From NCBI GenBank assembly GCA_018857735.1, contig JABMCL010002535.1, positions 106,001-170,000 on the forward strand: a stretch of 64,000 nt of DNA, read 5' to 3'. The notes under the pieces were generated by a model. The model saw nothing but the letters and a program-made list of their open reading frames with translations, did not search any database and had not been told where the DNA came from. The stretch is from Alviniconcha marisindica (Eukaryota > Mollusca > Gastropoda > Provannidae). Numbering within the stretch: the first letter of the stretch is position 1; every line of letters begins with the position of its first letter. Shown piece by piece: positions 34,871 to 46,440 of the stretch. The position numbers and the translations under genes are program-made.

Positions 34871-35452
34871 ATTGCTTGTCTCAACGAAGTAATTAAGCGT
34901 TCATTTACAACAACAAAATAATTGTCTCCTTTAAAATACAATTCTGCAAAGTTTTGGGCATTCTTGATGTTACATGTGCTTTCAATCCAGTGTCAAAACG
35001 TTTCTCATGTACGTACTTGGCATTTGAGAAAGAAACACGGGTAATTGTAAAATTTAGTATATTTTGGCATTTTGCGCACTGCTACTGTGTTAAAGTTGTT
35101 ATTTAACAAAGTTCCGCTAGTCATATTTTGGTAGACTTTGTTTGTTATGATCACACAATATTTAAAGGGCCCAGAAAGGCAGTTTTCGTTTGCAACAGAA
35201 CATTGAAAATTGACCCAATTATGACAGTCTGGTGCATAACATGACCTTTAAATCTAATAAAATGTCAATGCCATGAAAGTAAGTATGTTTATGAAGGAAG
35301 AAATGCATGCCCATCAGGCCGAATTTCATCTGCTTGTTTTAATCTCGAAATACACATGAGATCCGTGACGTAGGTCTCTGACGTCACAAACAGACCACTG
35401 AGGGGAATAGCGAATGAGGCACGTTTTCACTATCAATCACTCCACAACGAAA

Positions 35453-35695
35453 ATGCCACGCGAATGTGCGGCCATGGGATGCGCAGAGCTGCAGACCAAA
35501 GGGTCATTGTTTTCCTTTCACACATTCCCGAAAGATAGCAGTCGAAGGAAGCTTCATCCTTGGAGATTCGAACTGGGAATTGTTCCAAGTCGGTTACCCT
35601 GTGGACACCCACACAGACATGATTTTTTTTTTACTAAAGGGTATCGGTCACGATTTTTTTTACTAAAGGGCATCACCCGGCTTTCGCTAGGTTGA
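35453..35695 (+). pseudogene. THAP zinc-finger N-terminal fragment
   Basis: The ATG at 35,453 starts MPRECAAMGCAELQTKGSLF and SFHTFPKDSSRRKLHPWRFE. The CxxxxC spacing followed by FHxFPKD and a conserved Trp is the first half of a THAP domain, a C2CH zinc-binding DNA-binding module. The second half should carry C..H near VCSxHF, but the sequence instead runs into VPSRLPCGHPHRHD and poly-T. The domain is therefore incomplete and is probably not functional alone. Confidence 0.65.
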
Positions 35696-35699
35696 TCCT

Positions 35700-37560
35700 T
35701 GGTAAATGGAAGGAATGGTCTCTTCAGATGAAACCTCCGTCCTTGCCAATTCTACAAGGAATATATCCAGACCGACCAAAGGACTCAGAAATACATTTTG
35801 ACACCTTGGCACCCAGTGCAAAGATTAAAATTAAAAAAGGAGAAAAAACTCCTTCACAAGAAACCCTCCAGAAAAAGAAAGGGAAATCAACAAAAGAGGC
35901 AAATGTACACACAAATCCTCAGCAAGAATGAACTCGTAATAAATGCAGAAGAAGAAGAGAGAGAAAGAAAACAAACGGAAAAAAAAATGGACATGGTAAA
36001 CATGGAGAAAAGAAAGGAAAAACAGGAGGTACAACTACTGAACTACCAACAAATACCCCTGCCTTGTCTAAGAAACAAAACAAATGCGAGGCAAAAATCA
36101 ATGAAAACAACTGAGAGAAAAGTAAAAGCCAAAAGGCAAACAGAAACTCGGCTGGCCTGTGCACCAACGAATAGTACAGGGCTTAGGAAAAATAGCAGCA
36201 CTCTCACGGGCCACGCCAAAGCCACTGCACCATTCGGTCGACATCACAGTTTGTCCCTAATATGCTCTTTAGCATCTGAGGACATTAAGAAAGAAAGAAG
36301 GCAAAGACAGTAAATCTAGAACGAATGCCTACAGCAGAAAAGGCTGTGTAAGAAAGAACTGTACACAAATGCCTGTGACAAAAAGAATGAAAGAAAAAAA
36401 GACCACAAATGCCTATGGCAAAGAAAGAAAGACCAAACCACAAATGTTGATGGCAAACAAAAAATGGCTGCCCTAATCAGGCAAGCAAACAGCTGACACC
36501 AAATGAAAGAAACAAAACAGCTGAAACCACATCAAAAACCAAACGGTGGCCTACCTGCAAACATAAGGCTGAAAAAAAACACCACCAAATCACAACAGTC
36601 TAATAGACTACTGTCTGCAACAAATGAGTGGACGACTACATTGACTACATTTGTTGCAGCAATAAGAGCACAGAGCAAAAATAACTGTGCCAACAAACAG
36701 ATGGAAAGCCAAACTAATCATAACTAACATTAATCTTAACTAACTCTAACTAACCCTCACAAACCCGGCTTCCATCTAGAAAAATAAAGGCTGCAGACTG
36801 ATAAAGCAAATCGCTAATCAGGACTACCGATGACAAAGCATCGGGATATAAACAAATGCAGATGAAAAGAGAAATGTAAAATGGCTGCCCTAATCAGGCA
36901 AGCTAACAAGCGGGTATAAAATGGCCAATAAGCCAGAGATAAAAATTAAAAAAAGAACGCATGATGGAAAAGAAGAGGAAAAAAGAGAAAACAAAACAAC
37001 AACACTTTCTGAAAAGAAAGAGGAGGCAAGAAATGTCAGCGAGCAATGTGACAAAGGCTGGATACACGTAATCCGTGTACATGATACAATCCATTCAGCC
37101 GACAACAACACGGCAGGGCAACAGACACTCATGAACTACCCCACACAAAGAAAGAATGAGCGGTTCGTTAAACATCGAGACTACAACCCTCACTCGTACA
37201 TCGTAAATTAACGATATAACTCGAGAAACAAAAGGGCAAGCCAAGAGAAAAAAACAGTGAATGGCAAGAACCGGCAAATAGCCCAACCCCAAACCCTAAC
37301 CCAGGGAGGCCACGAAATCGCGCCAGTCTATTGAACTAGAACGAACAAACCTTTTTCATCGTTACATATGATGAAACAAACAAGGCTAAACTGGGAAAAT
37401 AAAATAAAACACCCAATAAAAGCAGGCTCCCTGATGAGGTCTAGCCTGTAGTGAAAGCTAAACACAACGAAAAAGACCGAAATGCCACGCACCTAACAAG
37501 GCTCGAGAAAGATGAAATAACAAGGGGAAATAAACAAAGGCCCAACTACTGAAAAGGAGT
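35700..37560 (+). other. Lysine-rich low-complexity interior of the TTAA element
   Basis: Open frames at 35,692-35,931 and 35,798-36,313 encode Lys/Glu/Arg-rich text without a recognisable domain. The word AATGGCTGCCCTAATCAGGC occurs at about 36,464 and again at 36,880, an internal direct repeat. No catalytic motif was seen. Confidence 0.5.
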
Positions 37561-38040
37561 TTCATCCCATTATGTTGTTTTGAAATCCTCTTTATATTAT
37601 TTGAACTGGACATTTTTCCAAGTCGGTTGCCCTGTGAACACTCACACAGACCCGACTTCCACGTTTGGTTGCTTGTCTGTTTGTGACGTCACTGCCTGAC
37701 CGTTGACCTTTAGCTTAAAATAGCTCTCACAGAATCTCGCATTCAAAATGGCGCTGGTTTTGAAATGTTCAGTTGACCGTATTTTCCGACCTTTTTGCCA
37801 AAATAAACGCATTACAACCTAGTCGATGTCTGAAAAAGTTTTAAACAAGTGAGTAATAGACTGTTTCTTCTCCTCGAACGTTAGTACGGACCTATATGTG
37901 TTTTTTTAAATGATTAAGAGCGATTTTGTGGCCCGAAACTGCCTTTACAGGCCCTTTAAAGAACCCCCAAAAGTTCAGAACACTTAGAAAGGAGGTACTT
38001 TGCACTGGAGCTGTTTTTTTACCCTAATATTACTAGACTA

Positions 38041-38600
38041 CAGTGAAAATATTGGATTACTGTTTCCAAGGTAAATGTCAAAGCCAAGGTTAAAAGTTTC
38101 AGTTAATGTTAGTTTGAATGATATCTTATGCATCGCTGAACCATTTGTAATCAAACCCAGTATGGAGATATATAATTATAAGCCAGAGTGTCATGTATGA
38201 AAAACGGGTTTCTATCTTCAAGGTCAAGGTCACAGTAACTGAATTTAGGTTCATACAATGAAATCATGACTATTTCTATTATATGTTCTGAACAGCTGAT
38301 TTTTTGGCGACCAACTTAGTTTGACAGTGCATGTTCATATGCTGGAGTGTCTTGTGAAAAGGTTGCTTTACTGTATTCAAGGTCACGGTCACTGTGAAGG
38401 TCCTGAACTTCAGTAATGTTTGCCCAGACAATATCTCTGATTGTCAAACTTAGTATGGTGATGCATCATCATCAGCCAGAGTATCATTCAGAAATATCAT
38501 TTTGCTATGTTCAAGGTCAAAGCCATAATCATTTCTACTAGATCTTCAGAAATACTGAAACTTTTGCAACCCAAATTAGTTTGATAATACACCATCACAA
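38041..38600 (-). repeat. TCAAGGTCA-containing repeat array, right part
   Basis: Continues the unit broken at 31,271. TCAAGGTCA is at 38,224-38,232, with related AAGGTCACGGTCAC at about 38,380 and CAAGGTCAAAGCC near 38,510. Other unit words are GCCAGAGTGTCATGT and CAACTTAGTTTGA. Confidence 0.85.
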
Positions 38601-39637
38601 GATAGGGTAAGGCACCATGAAAAGTTTTTCTTGCTTTTACACAGGGAATGAAACAGAGACTATGGCTTGGGTGACTGTGGACTAGATTGCTGCCACTCTT
38701 GCCATCCTGATATCTAAAGCAGGGGTCAATAACGGTTCCAATCAAGAAAATGTGGAAAGAACATTGCTTTTGTAATGAATATACTTGTTTATTAATTTTT
38801 TGGTCAATGGTTCAAATGTGTGATTCTTATATCCTTTTGTACTGGTGATGATGTCTACATAACATGTGAGACAGATTACTAATTAAGTGCAGTTGGTTAT
38901 TAACTTTGGAAAGCAAAAAACAAATATCCCTCTGACATGTATATTTATACATAAGGTTCAGACCAAGTTAGTTCAGTGCACCCCCCAACCTCATCCAAAT
39001 TACTCTGGAAAAAAAAAAAAAAAAAAACTAAGGCAAAGAAATGTGTAATCTGTTTCGTATTTGCCTGTACTTGAAGCAGACATTTTAAACCAAAATCATT
39101 AAAGAGGCAGGATTTAATTTTTTTTAAATAATTAAGTATTTAAAAAATGTCAGAAGTGACAGATATTCCTTTATTAATAGATGATCTTTGGAAATCCAGG
39201 GGACTGCACTCAGTAAGTGCCTGCAGGTGTAGCGCAGAGTAGGCACGCTTTGTTGGGAGTACAGTAAAACTGCAGGAAAGATGGTCAGATACTGGTAAAA
39301 GAAGCAGGAAAGGCATTAGAAATACCAGCCAAGCACTGTCTGTCACTGTCTGTGGGGTACATGCAGCTCTGATATTAGGTTCCCCCAATTTTGTGAAGGC
39401 ATCCATTTTGTGCCGTTTCCCAAACCAAAGTGAACACTTGAAACATTCCTTCGTTGGAGCAAAGCCTACAGGTGTCCCCACAGCCAGTCCAATGTCAGCA
39501 AATACATATATTTAAAAAAAAAAAATTACTCGAAGCGGTCGGAATTTCGCACACAAAAGAGTGTCTGAGCCAGCAAAATGACCATTAGCAAGAGATGTGA
39601 CATGCCCAGTTGCTTTTTGTTTGTAGATGTTGCTGGT

Positions 39638-39683
<46 letters not shown>

Positions 39684-40480
39684 GTGTGTGTTAAGGAGCC
39701 AGTTGTATGTTTCTGCTTTGAGGATGGAATAACAAATGTATACGTAAGCACTGTGTAAAATATGAAAATCTTCGGTAACATCCAAGGAGGCGATTGGAAA
39801 TTCCTGGGACATTTTAAATGCCATTTTGAGTCACTTATATCATTTAAATCAATAAAATGGCTTCATATCTAATGAATGAATCAAAAATTTGCAACAAAAG
39901 TGAGTTTTATTACAGTCTGTAAAAGGTGAGATTTCAGTACAGATCAATTGTTTGCCAACATCAGCACTGAGGAAGCCTGCACGGTGTTACTCGGAAACTA
40001 GATCTAGATCAAACGTCAATGGCACATAAGCATACTGAAAGACAAATATGATAAAATTCACTTTTTAGTCAGCCTCATGACTTTTTACACCCATCTCCAA
40101 TAAATTCTGCATTATACTTTCTTATTAGGTTTGTTTTGGTCTGCTTATGCAGATTTCTCTGGCAGATTATTCTGCTTACTTACATGAGTTACGAGTTAGT
40201 TGCACACTTTGTTCTATCCTTAGATCTATTTCAGGGTCATTTCTGAATTTCAAGTCATTATTCTCTAACAGTGTACCACCTCTAAATCTGAACAAATTCA
40301 GAGAATATTGTATTAATTAACAGTACACTACCCTCCTGATGTCAAATGTTCTGATGGACATTTCGCTTCATGCTGACACACAACACAGAGCTGTCGATCT
40401 ATCGAGATATCAGTTTATACAAGAAATTATCGACACCTCAGAACTTGAAGCAATCTTTAGGTGAGATACACGGAAAAGAT
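38601..40480. other. Unannotated stretch with poly-A and (GT)n
   Basis: A poly-A run at about 39,009-39,027 and (GT)n at 39,640-39,690. The minus-strand frame at 39,140-39,481 contains CFKCSLWFGKRHKMDAF but no recognisable domain. Confidence 0.5.
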
Positions 40481-40484
40481 TGTC

Positions 40485-40970
40485 AACAGCTATCCACAAT
40501 CCAATACAAGTGATGGAATAGAGCACCTGGCTTCGCAATTCCTGGTTCTGTATTCGATCCTCTGCTCACAGTGATCTGCTTCTGGTAAGCCATGAAGTGC
40601 TACTGATGATGCAGCAGAGGCTACCGATGATTTTTTTTTACATTTCTTCTTCTTAATCAAGAACATGGTGTAAATAATGAACGCTTGCAGTTGATTCAGT
40701 CAGTCCGCCATTCCAAATGGACACACCGCATGTGGCCCCGCCAAAAAAACTGTAGTACACGGAAAAAGAAGTGTTTCTAGCACATAGCGCCATCTGGCAG
40801 TCCAGTATAGTATAGGTCCATGCCTGAAGGTCTGATATTGCTGCCTCCATTCTGAAATCATGGACCTGTATATGCCAGTAGTCTGTCTGAAATGATGTCC
40901 TACCACAGGGGCTTCACTCTTCCGGATTATCTCCCCTGTTATTTCCGGAAATTGTCTATTATGAAACATT
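40485..40970 (+). mobile_element. SINE-like repeat, family 3, second copy
   Basis: Reverse-complement partner of 3,845-4,410. It begins CCACAATCCAATACAAGTGA, includes TCTGTATTCGATCCTCTGCT (B-box-like) and ends near GGAAATTGTCTATTATG. Confidence 0.65.
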
Positions 40971-41514
40971 GTCAAACTGGCCACTGAGCCGACTCTTTTC
41001 ATGCATTTCTGGTGTCTTCTGTAACACACGAGACACTGACCTATGATGTAACATAATGAACAATTAACCAAGTTCCTGTTACCCTGTCAATTTATGTCTT
41101 ATATTTATGTACACAAGAGATGCTGAGCTTTCATTTCCAAATAATAACATAAAAAAATTCACACTCTGAATTTTTACCCTCTATGTCACAGTTTTGACCA
41201 GTTTTCAGGAGAATGACCCCCATACACAAAACTTTCATCCAAATGATCAAGGAAATACACATTAAAACATTTTAATTTTTTTTAAATATGCACACATACC
41301 TGTAGTTCCTCATCATGAATAAAACACGGTAGCACTAGCATCACAAAGAAACATCACTCACAGACATGTTCACAACACAGTCTTGGAATGTTCCACTTGA
41401 TGTTCAACTTCAAGGAGTGAAGAAAACACACCCACCCAACACTGAGTTACAAAAGTGCTGCATGCACACAATAAGTAGTGCACCATGCATGCCATGCATT
41501 CATTTATTTCTGCC

Positions 41515-42560
41515 ACATCTGCTTGCCCTATTCTCTTTGCCTTGCCCTATTCTGCTTGATCACCACCGTCTGCACTGTGGTCATTGCCAATGCTATCTGC
41601 TGTCTCGTTGTCAACATCAACCTCATGGATATTGTTGTGGTACAGCAGGTGTTCTGCCTGGCAGTGCACGTGGCAAGGCTCCTGGCATTTGATACAGCCA
41701 AAGTTTGTTGCTCCTGGCCTCTGGTCGCCTGGCCTCCTTTTGCACATGAAGACCTTCCTCGGGGTGTGCTCGATCTTGTGGTCAAGTTTGGACAACATCC
41801 TCTACAAAGTGCTGGAACAGTGGCCACTTCTTCTTGGCTGAAGCATCAGCAAGACCAAACTTTGCCACCACGAAGGCATTGTGGATGCTGACCACCATGT
41901 GGTGGAGAAAGATGTGACACCACTTTCCAGGACATGTGCTGGATCAGGTAGTACTGCACCATCTGATGACTGAAGTTAACCCCCTTCATGAACTGGTAGT
42001 TGGCCAGCTGTTCTGGCTTGACCACATCTACAAGCTCCTTCCATCTATCCAGTCATCTCCTGACAGTGCCACATTCAGTCAGACAGTGGTAGGTGGACAG
42101 CACACAAACAGGCTTTGCGTCCTGCCAGTTGACAAACACAAGTTCATCTTGCTGGGCCACATGGAACTCATGTCTCCACAGTGGTTGCCTGTTCTTCCTC
42201 ATCACAACAGCTGCAGGCAGCTCCTTCTGGCCTGAATGCCCAAGAGCTTTAGATTCTTCATCAGTGACATGCTGGTGAAAATGGTGTAAGGCAGCATATA
42301 ACTACCAAGCCAATGACGACTAGGTAACCAAAGCCATGCTCCACCCTCCGCTGGTCCATGCTGGTGTACACTTGGAAGTTGACTGTGTAGCCCATTTCGC
42401 TTTCACAGAGGGTCCACAGCTTGACCCTCCCCCCCCCCACTTGATGGGTTTCATCAGCAGATACTGCTGAAATGACAGGTGGTCCTTGAATTTGACTCAT
42501 TTTGTCAACAGTGCAGTGTGCACCTGAAACAATCATGAAGCAATACATTGAAAGCTCATC
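41515..42560 (-). pseudogene. piggyBac-like transposase, decayed
   Basis: The minus strand reads through a typical piggyBac order. KLWTLCESEMGYTVNFQVYT is at about 42,400. After frame changes come LVFVNWQDAKPVCVLSTYH (W.D.K.V..LST), YQFMKGVNFSHQMVQYYLIQ (YN..M.GVD..DQ...Y) and finally a Cys-rich tail, FMCKRRPGDQRPGATNFGCI with KCQEPCHVHC. The GVD..DQ acidic residues are changed to GVN..HQ, so a catalytic Asp is lost. Related-looking but unrecognised frames extend to 43,240 on the same strand, possibly its N-terminal region. Terminal repeats with TTAA were not located. Confidence 0.75.
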
Positions 42561-43471
42561 TGCTAAATGTGGTATGAATAATAATTTGTTTAGTTTTTTG
42601 TTTTTCAAGTAAACACATACGCACATGTCGACACAAAAAGCAGCAGCAGAAGGAAAGAGTCATAGTGAAAGTGAAAGTAGATTTGAATGCTTCAGTGTTG
42701 TTTTTGGGGGGTAGAAAGTTATACATTTAAAAGAATTGAAGTAAACATGGGGTAGGGGTGGAAAATATTTTCTTACCAGGAGTGTAGACAGCCTGGCATC
42801 TTCCCACTGGGTAGTTGACGAACCACTGGTTTTGATGCACTTGTTGCTAGTTGGGTTGGGCTGGGTGTTGGCATTTAAGGTGGAGGTAGCACCAAATCAT
42901 ATTGAATATGTCCCTGGCCGTTGCCTTGCCAGAATGTATGTGTGCAAGCCAGCATCTCTCCTGGGTTTGCCAATGATCATTTTGGCACAGCAGCCGCAAA
43001 ATCCAACAAATGTCTTCATCTCCTCAACAGATGAAGCATGCCATCTTGAAGAGGGAGGAGGGGTGTGCATTGCTTGCTAATGCACTGCATATTGATCCAT
43101 TTTTTAGACCAAACAATTCCACATTGTATGTATCCACCACCCCCCCAGTGTCACTTCCATTGCTGATATCCCCCTCTTCCAACTCCATAGTCTGACTTTT
43201 TTGTAAAACGTGCAGAAAAATCTGAAAGACCCTGCATCTCAATGGCCCTTTGCATGAAAAAAGTGGCCAAAGTGCACATTAATACATCAACTTTCATTAA
43301 CATAGTGAACAATTTTCCCCAATGTCATCACAAAAAGAGTTTTGATCCTACACAAAAACATGTGACTTGTACACGTTGGCCCATTTCCCAATGTTTATGG
43401 GGGGTAACGTTGCATGCATATCCTGATGTAAAGAGGGGTGGACTCACTTGTACCTAATCCCAATGACAGGG

Positions 43472-43640
43472 GTTAAAGAAAAATATAAAAAAGGAATGGA
43501 CAGAAACAACAAAAAACAAAAACGTTATATAAATGCATAACAGCAAATACCAGTACCATATGGCAGTAAACTGCACATACCATCTACCAACTATCATCTC
43601 CCAGGCCAAACAAGAGTCATACAAAGAAAGGCACAACAAT
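43472..43640 (+). repeat. Dispersed repeat, copy 3 (3' part)
   Basis: TTAAAGAAAAATATAAAAAA, then CCATATGGCAGTAAACTGCA and ACCAACTATCATCTCC match the 3' part of the repeat at 52,730-53,530. Here it is uninterrupted. Confidence 0.75.
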
Positions 43641-43724
43641 TTATATGAAATTTAATCTATATGTAGTTTTGATGTAGGGGTAGCCTACACAGGCCTTGAT
43701 CCAGGGTCCCCCCAAGTGGTACGA

Positions 43725-43790
43725 ATTCGGGTCCCAAATTTGTCTGCCGCCTGAACCACTCAGCCACCAGACCACATGCCAATTTATAGG
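43725..43790 (-). mobile_element. tRNA-like SINE head (possible)
   Basis: The minus strand reads TGGTGGCTGAGTGGTTCAGG, a good A box of Leu/Ser type, followed about 30 bp later by a poor B box (GAATTCGTACC). No second copy was seen in the window. Confidence 0.4.
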
Positions 43791-44189
43791 CTTCTTTGCA
43801 TCAATTACACAGTTTTGCATGCCACAGAAAACAATCAGTGTTGGAGTGATGAGTTGAACTGTACAACTCTGTGTCATCAACAGACATATAGTGTAGGACA
43901 GTGTTGTTCAATATCATGGATTTTACTATTCAATCGGCAATCGGCAACCTCAAAATCAGATTAGCTCCAATATCATCAGTTTATAATTTTATTTTGCAAT
44001 TTGCAGTTGGCAGTCATGATACTTCCTCCAAAGGCCATGTTAACAATCTTGGGGTATATACTCTCACACTACTCTGTCTATGGCGAAGCACATTGACCAT
44101 GTCCGTTGTTCAATATATTTTGAGATCAGAAGAATTAGCTCTATCCACCATCTCCTGACGACAAAAGTTACTGCTAAGCCGATGTGTTC

Positions 44190-44778
44190 TTTTGTTCTCA
44201 GTCAGTTGGACTACTCTTTGATCATTCATTGACACCAACTGTGATCAGATTACAGGCTATAAAAGTTCAAAACCATGCAGTGAGAGTTTTTGGCAAAAGC
44301 AGACATAAACATATTAGACCATTTCTGAAAGCTCTTCACTTGCTACCAGCCAAAGAAAGGATAATGTTCAAGACAGCAATCTTTGTTTTTCATTTCTTTG
44401 ATGATACCCTGCCACCATACCTATCATCATATCTCTCTGTTCCAGTTCAGATGAAAACAAGTCTTTCTTGTGCAAGTTGTAAACTTATGGGATTTGGTTA
44501 CTGGTCATTCTGTTCAGGCTCCCCTTGTCTGGAACAACCTCTCTGCTCACATCAGACTCTGCGGTTCTCTCTCACAGTTCAAAACTTCTCTTAAAACCTC
44601 TCTTTACTGCTGCCTACTTCTGAGCCCTCTCAGTCTCACAGGCTTTGGAGGCTGTACCTGTAGTTTTTTTAATTTGTTTTTCACTGACTGGTGACAATTT
44701 AAGGGGAGGTGGTAGGGAGGTCATGGAGGGGGAGAGAGGAAAGTGAGGGTTGTGAAATTGTGCTTGCATGCATGCATT

Positions 44779-44837
<59 letters not shown>

Positions 44838-44995
44838 CATGCGGAGGAGAGTGAGGAATAGAGTGAGCTATGTATGCATTATTAAATTAGTTCATGTAGT
44901 GTTGCAATGATTCATGTACAGCACTTTGAGCCTCACACATGTATCATAGAGGGATCCAGCACATCAGAAATGTTTTGATTAAGAATAATTTCTTA
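44190..44995 (+). pseudogene. L2-like retrotransposon 3' fragment
   Basis: Encodes the RT C-terminal region (IKVQNHAVRVFGKSRHKHIR, LHLLPAKERIMFKTAIFVFH, PPYLSSYLSVPVQ). After a frame change it continues PLVWNNLSAHIRLCGSLSQF and KTSLKTSLY. (GT)n follows at 44,780-44,835. The end at about 44,990 is TTGATTAAGAATAATTTC. Confidence 0.75.
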
Positions 44996-45554
44996 TTAAA
45001 ATTCACAAAAATCGACCAGCAATTTTGACATGTGGATATTGATATTCAACATATGCTTTCTCAATATCAAACTAAATAATAATGATGACAATTTCAAAAA
45101 CACTTTTTCTGGTTCATTGAATAAAACAAAATATAAAATAACAAAAAATAAGTGCTACCGATTAATTACCAAAAATGAACAGAATTGCAAATTTACCTCA
45201 AACAACTTCAAAAGCAGTTATGATGCAACCATATGCAATTACAAGCAGGGCTGAAAAGGTGGCATGTGTCAAAAATCAAAGTACAAGCTTCAAACACATT
45301 CTCAGTGGCATTTTCATCACTTTGATTACATACTTATAATAAGCCAGATTGTGCAATTACCAGCAATGCTTGTTATTGTTTGCAAACACTTAAAACAAGG
45401 TTTGTTGACTTGCACAGCACAATACCCCACATTTGTGTACCTAGTGATGCTGTAGTGTAAGTTATAGCACATTTGTAAGTATATGCCCCCGCTGTGGCTT
45501 GGTCTGGTTCAGCATTTCAGTAAATAGGGTAGAAACGCATATGTGTTGTTGTTG

Positions 45555-45888
45555 TTGTTGTTGTTAATAACTTTTATATAGCACTATTCTCCGCTCTTAA
45601 GCAGACTCACTGCGCTCGCATGTGATTCTACATGAGTGAATAGTATTTTATAGCGCATTTTAGAATATCCACTGAAGTGGTGTACTTACCGTGCTGGCAT
45701 GGCTGGTGCCACATGAAACTGCTGCCATCTTGGCACATTCTGTGTACACCATACAACCATGCACCATGTCACTGCATGTGTGTTTAGCTGTAACCTGCCA
45801 CCTGCACTTTTGGCAGAATGACCGGGGTCTTTTACCTGCTACTGCGGTAACACAGGGGAGTGGAATGGATACCGAAATACGACATATT
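45555..45888 (-). mobile_element. tRNA-derived SINE family 1, 5'-truncated
   Basis: The minus strand carries GTGTTACCGCAGTAGCAGGT, GGCACCAGCCATGCCAGCAC and a 3' end TAGTGCTATATAAAAG then (AAC)n. The tRNA head is absent. It abuts the TGACCTTGA-type array directly at its 5' end. Confidence 0.8.
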
Positions 45889-45889
45889 T

Positions 45890-46440
45890 GATTACACATG
45901 CCTTCATTATGTCCTTGTCCTTGATGATATCACACCTCTTTTTTAAACAACACTCCAGCTCATGATGATGCACCACTGTGCCAAGTTTGGTAACACAAGG
46001 TCTAGCTATTCAGAAGATATCATCTGAAAGAAGATTAACTGAAATCCAAACCGCTGTGACTTAGGCCTCGAACACAGCAATCCAGTGATGGATATCATTT
46101 CACAAGACACTCCGGATTATGATGACCATGCACCACCATGGTTGCAAACTGTTTAGAAAATAATTGTAGCAGAAAGTCATATTTAATTACATGAGCCCTG
46201 ATGACCTTGCTTTGTATTGTGCGCTTGGTATTGTCCACTTTGTATTGTGCACCTTCCAAATACTCTTATACATTACATTACTTTGAAAATAGCAAAACAT
46301 TTTGTTTGCATGATCATGATGCTCCAGCTTGTTATGATGCATCACCATAACAAGTTTGGTTACAAAAGGTTCAGTGGTTCATCAGAAATCTTTCTGACCT
46401 GGGCAGACAAGCAGCCAGTCACACAGACAAAAAGATAAGT
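45890..46440 (+). repeat. TGACCTTGA-type repeat array, diverged
   Basis: Units contain CTCCAGCTCATGATGATGCA, CCAAGTTTGGTAACACAAGG and ATTCAGAAGATATCATC. The TGACCTTGA core is decayed (GTCCTTGTCCTTGATG). Confidence 0.75.

Larger units (their letters stand above)
35162..37959 (+). mobile_element. Kolobok/T2-like DNA element with TTAA ends and a THAP fragment
   Basis: The left end is TTAAAGGGCCCAGAAAGGCA at 35,162. The right end, read on the minus strand from 37,959, is TTAAAGGGCCTGTAAAGGCA. The inverted termini agree for about 24 of 27 bases, with TTAA at each edge. Subterminal GACGTCACAAACAGAC is also inverted (35,378 versus 37,685). The interior has a THAP-like start, then Lys-rich low-complexity sequence and no recognisable DDE transposase, so it looks non-autonomous. 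A segment after the THAP start (TCCAAGTCGGTTACCCTGTG) is repeated directly at 37,618. Known Kolobok elements use TTAA targets, and some encode THAP domains. Confidence 0.7.
31272..38040 (+). mobile_element. Candidate undescribed DNA transposon carrying a CXC/PIN-like gene, with a nested TTAA element
   Basis: The flanking repeat unit is continuous if this interval is removed: ...GTGTCCAGT at 31,271 joins GAAAATATTGGATTACTG at 38,045, with CAGT at both junctions as a possible 4 bp target duplication. Near the ends is an inverted motif, CAAAGTACCGCCTTTCTAAG at about 31,298-31,317, and its near-perfect complement at 37,983-38,002 (one mismatch). Outward of that, AGTAAT-type words at 31,269 and 38,029 are also inverted. 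Subtracting the nested element at 35,162-37,959 leaves about 4 kb, enough for the gene plus ends. The gene runs toward the right end. Confidence 0.6.

Noticed and set aside
35692..36313. Lys-rich frames in the TTAA element as a second transposon protein
   Set aside because: The composition is low-complexity, the frames overlap each other and no conserved motif is present.
39140..39481. Minus-strand 113-codon open frame with a CxxC pair
   Set aside because: CFKCSLWFGKRHKMDAF looks suggestive, but no family could be recognised and there is no supporting context.
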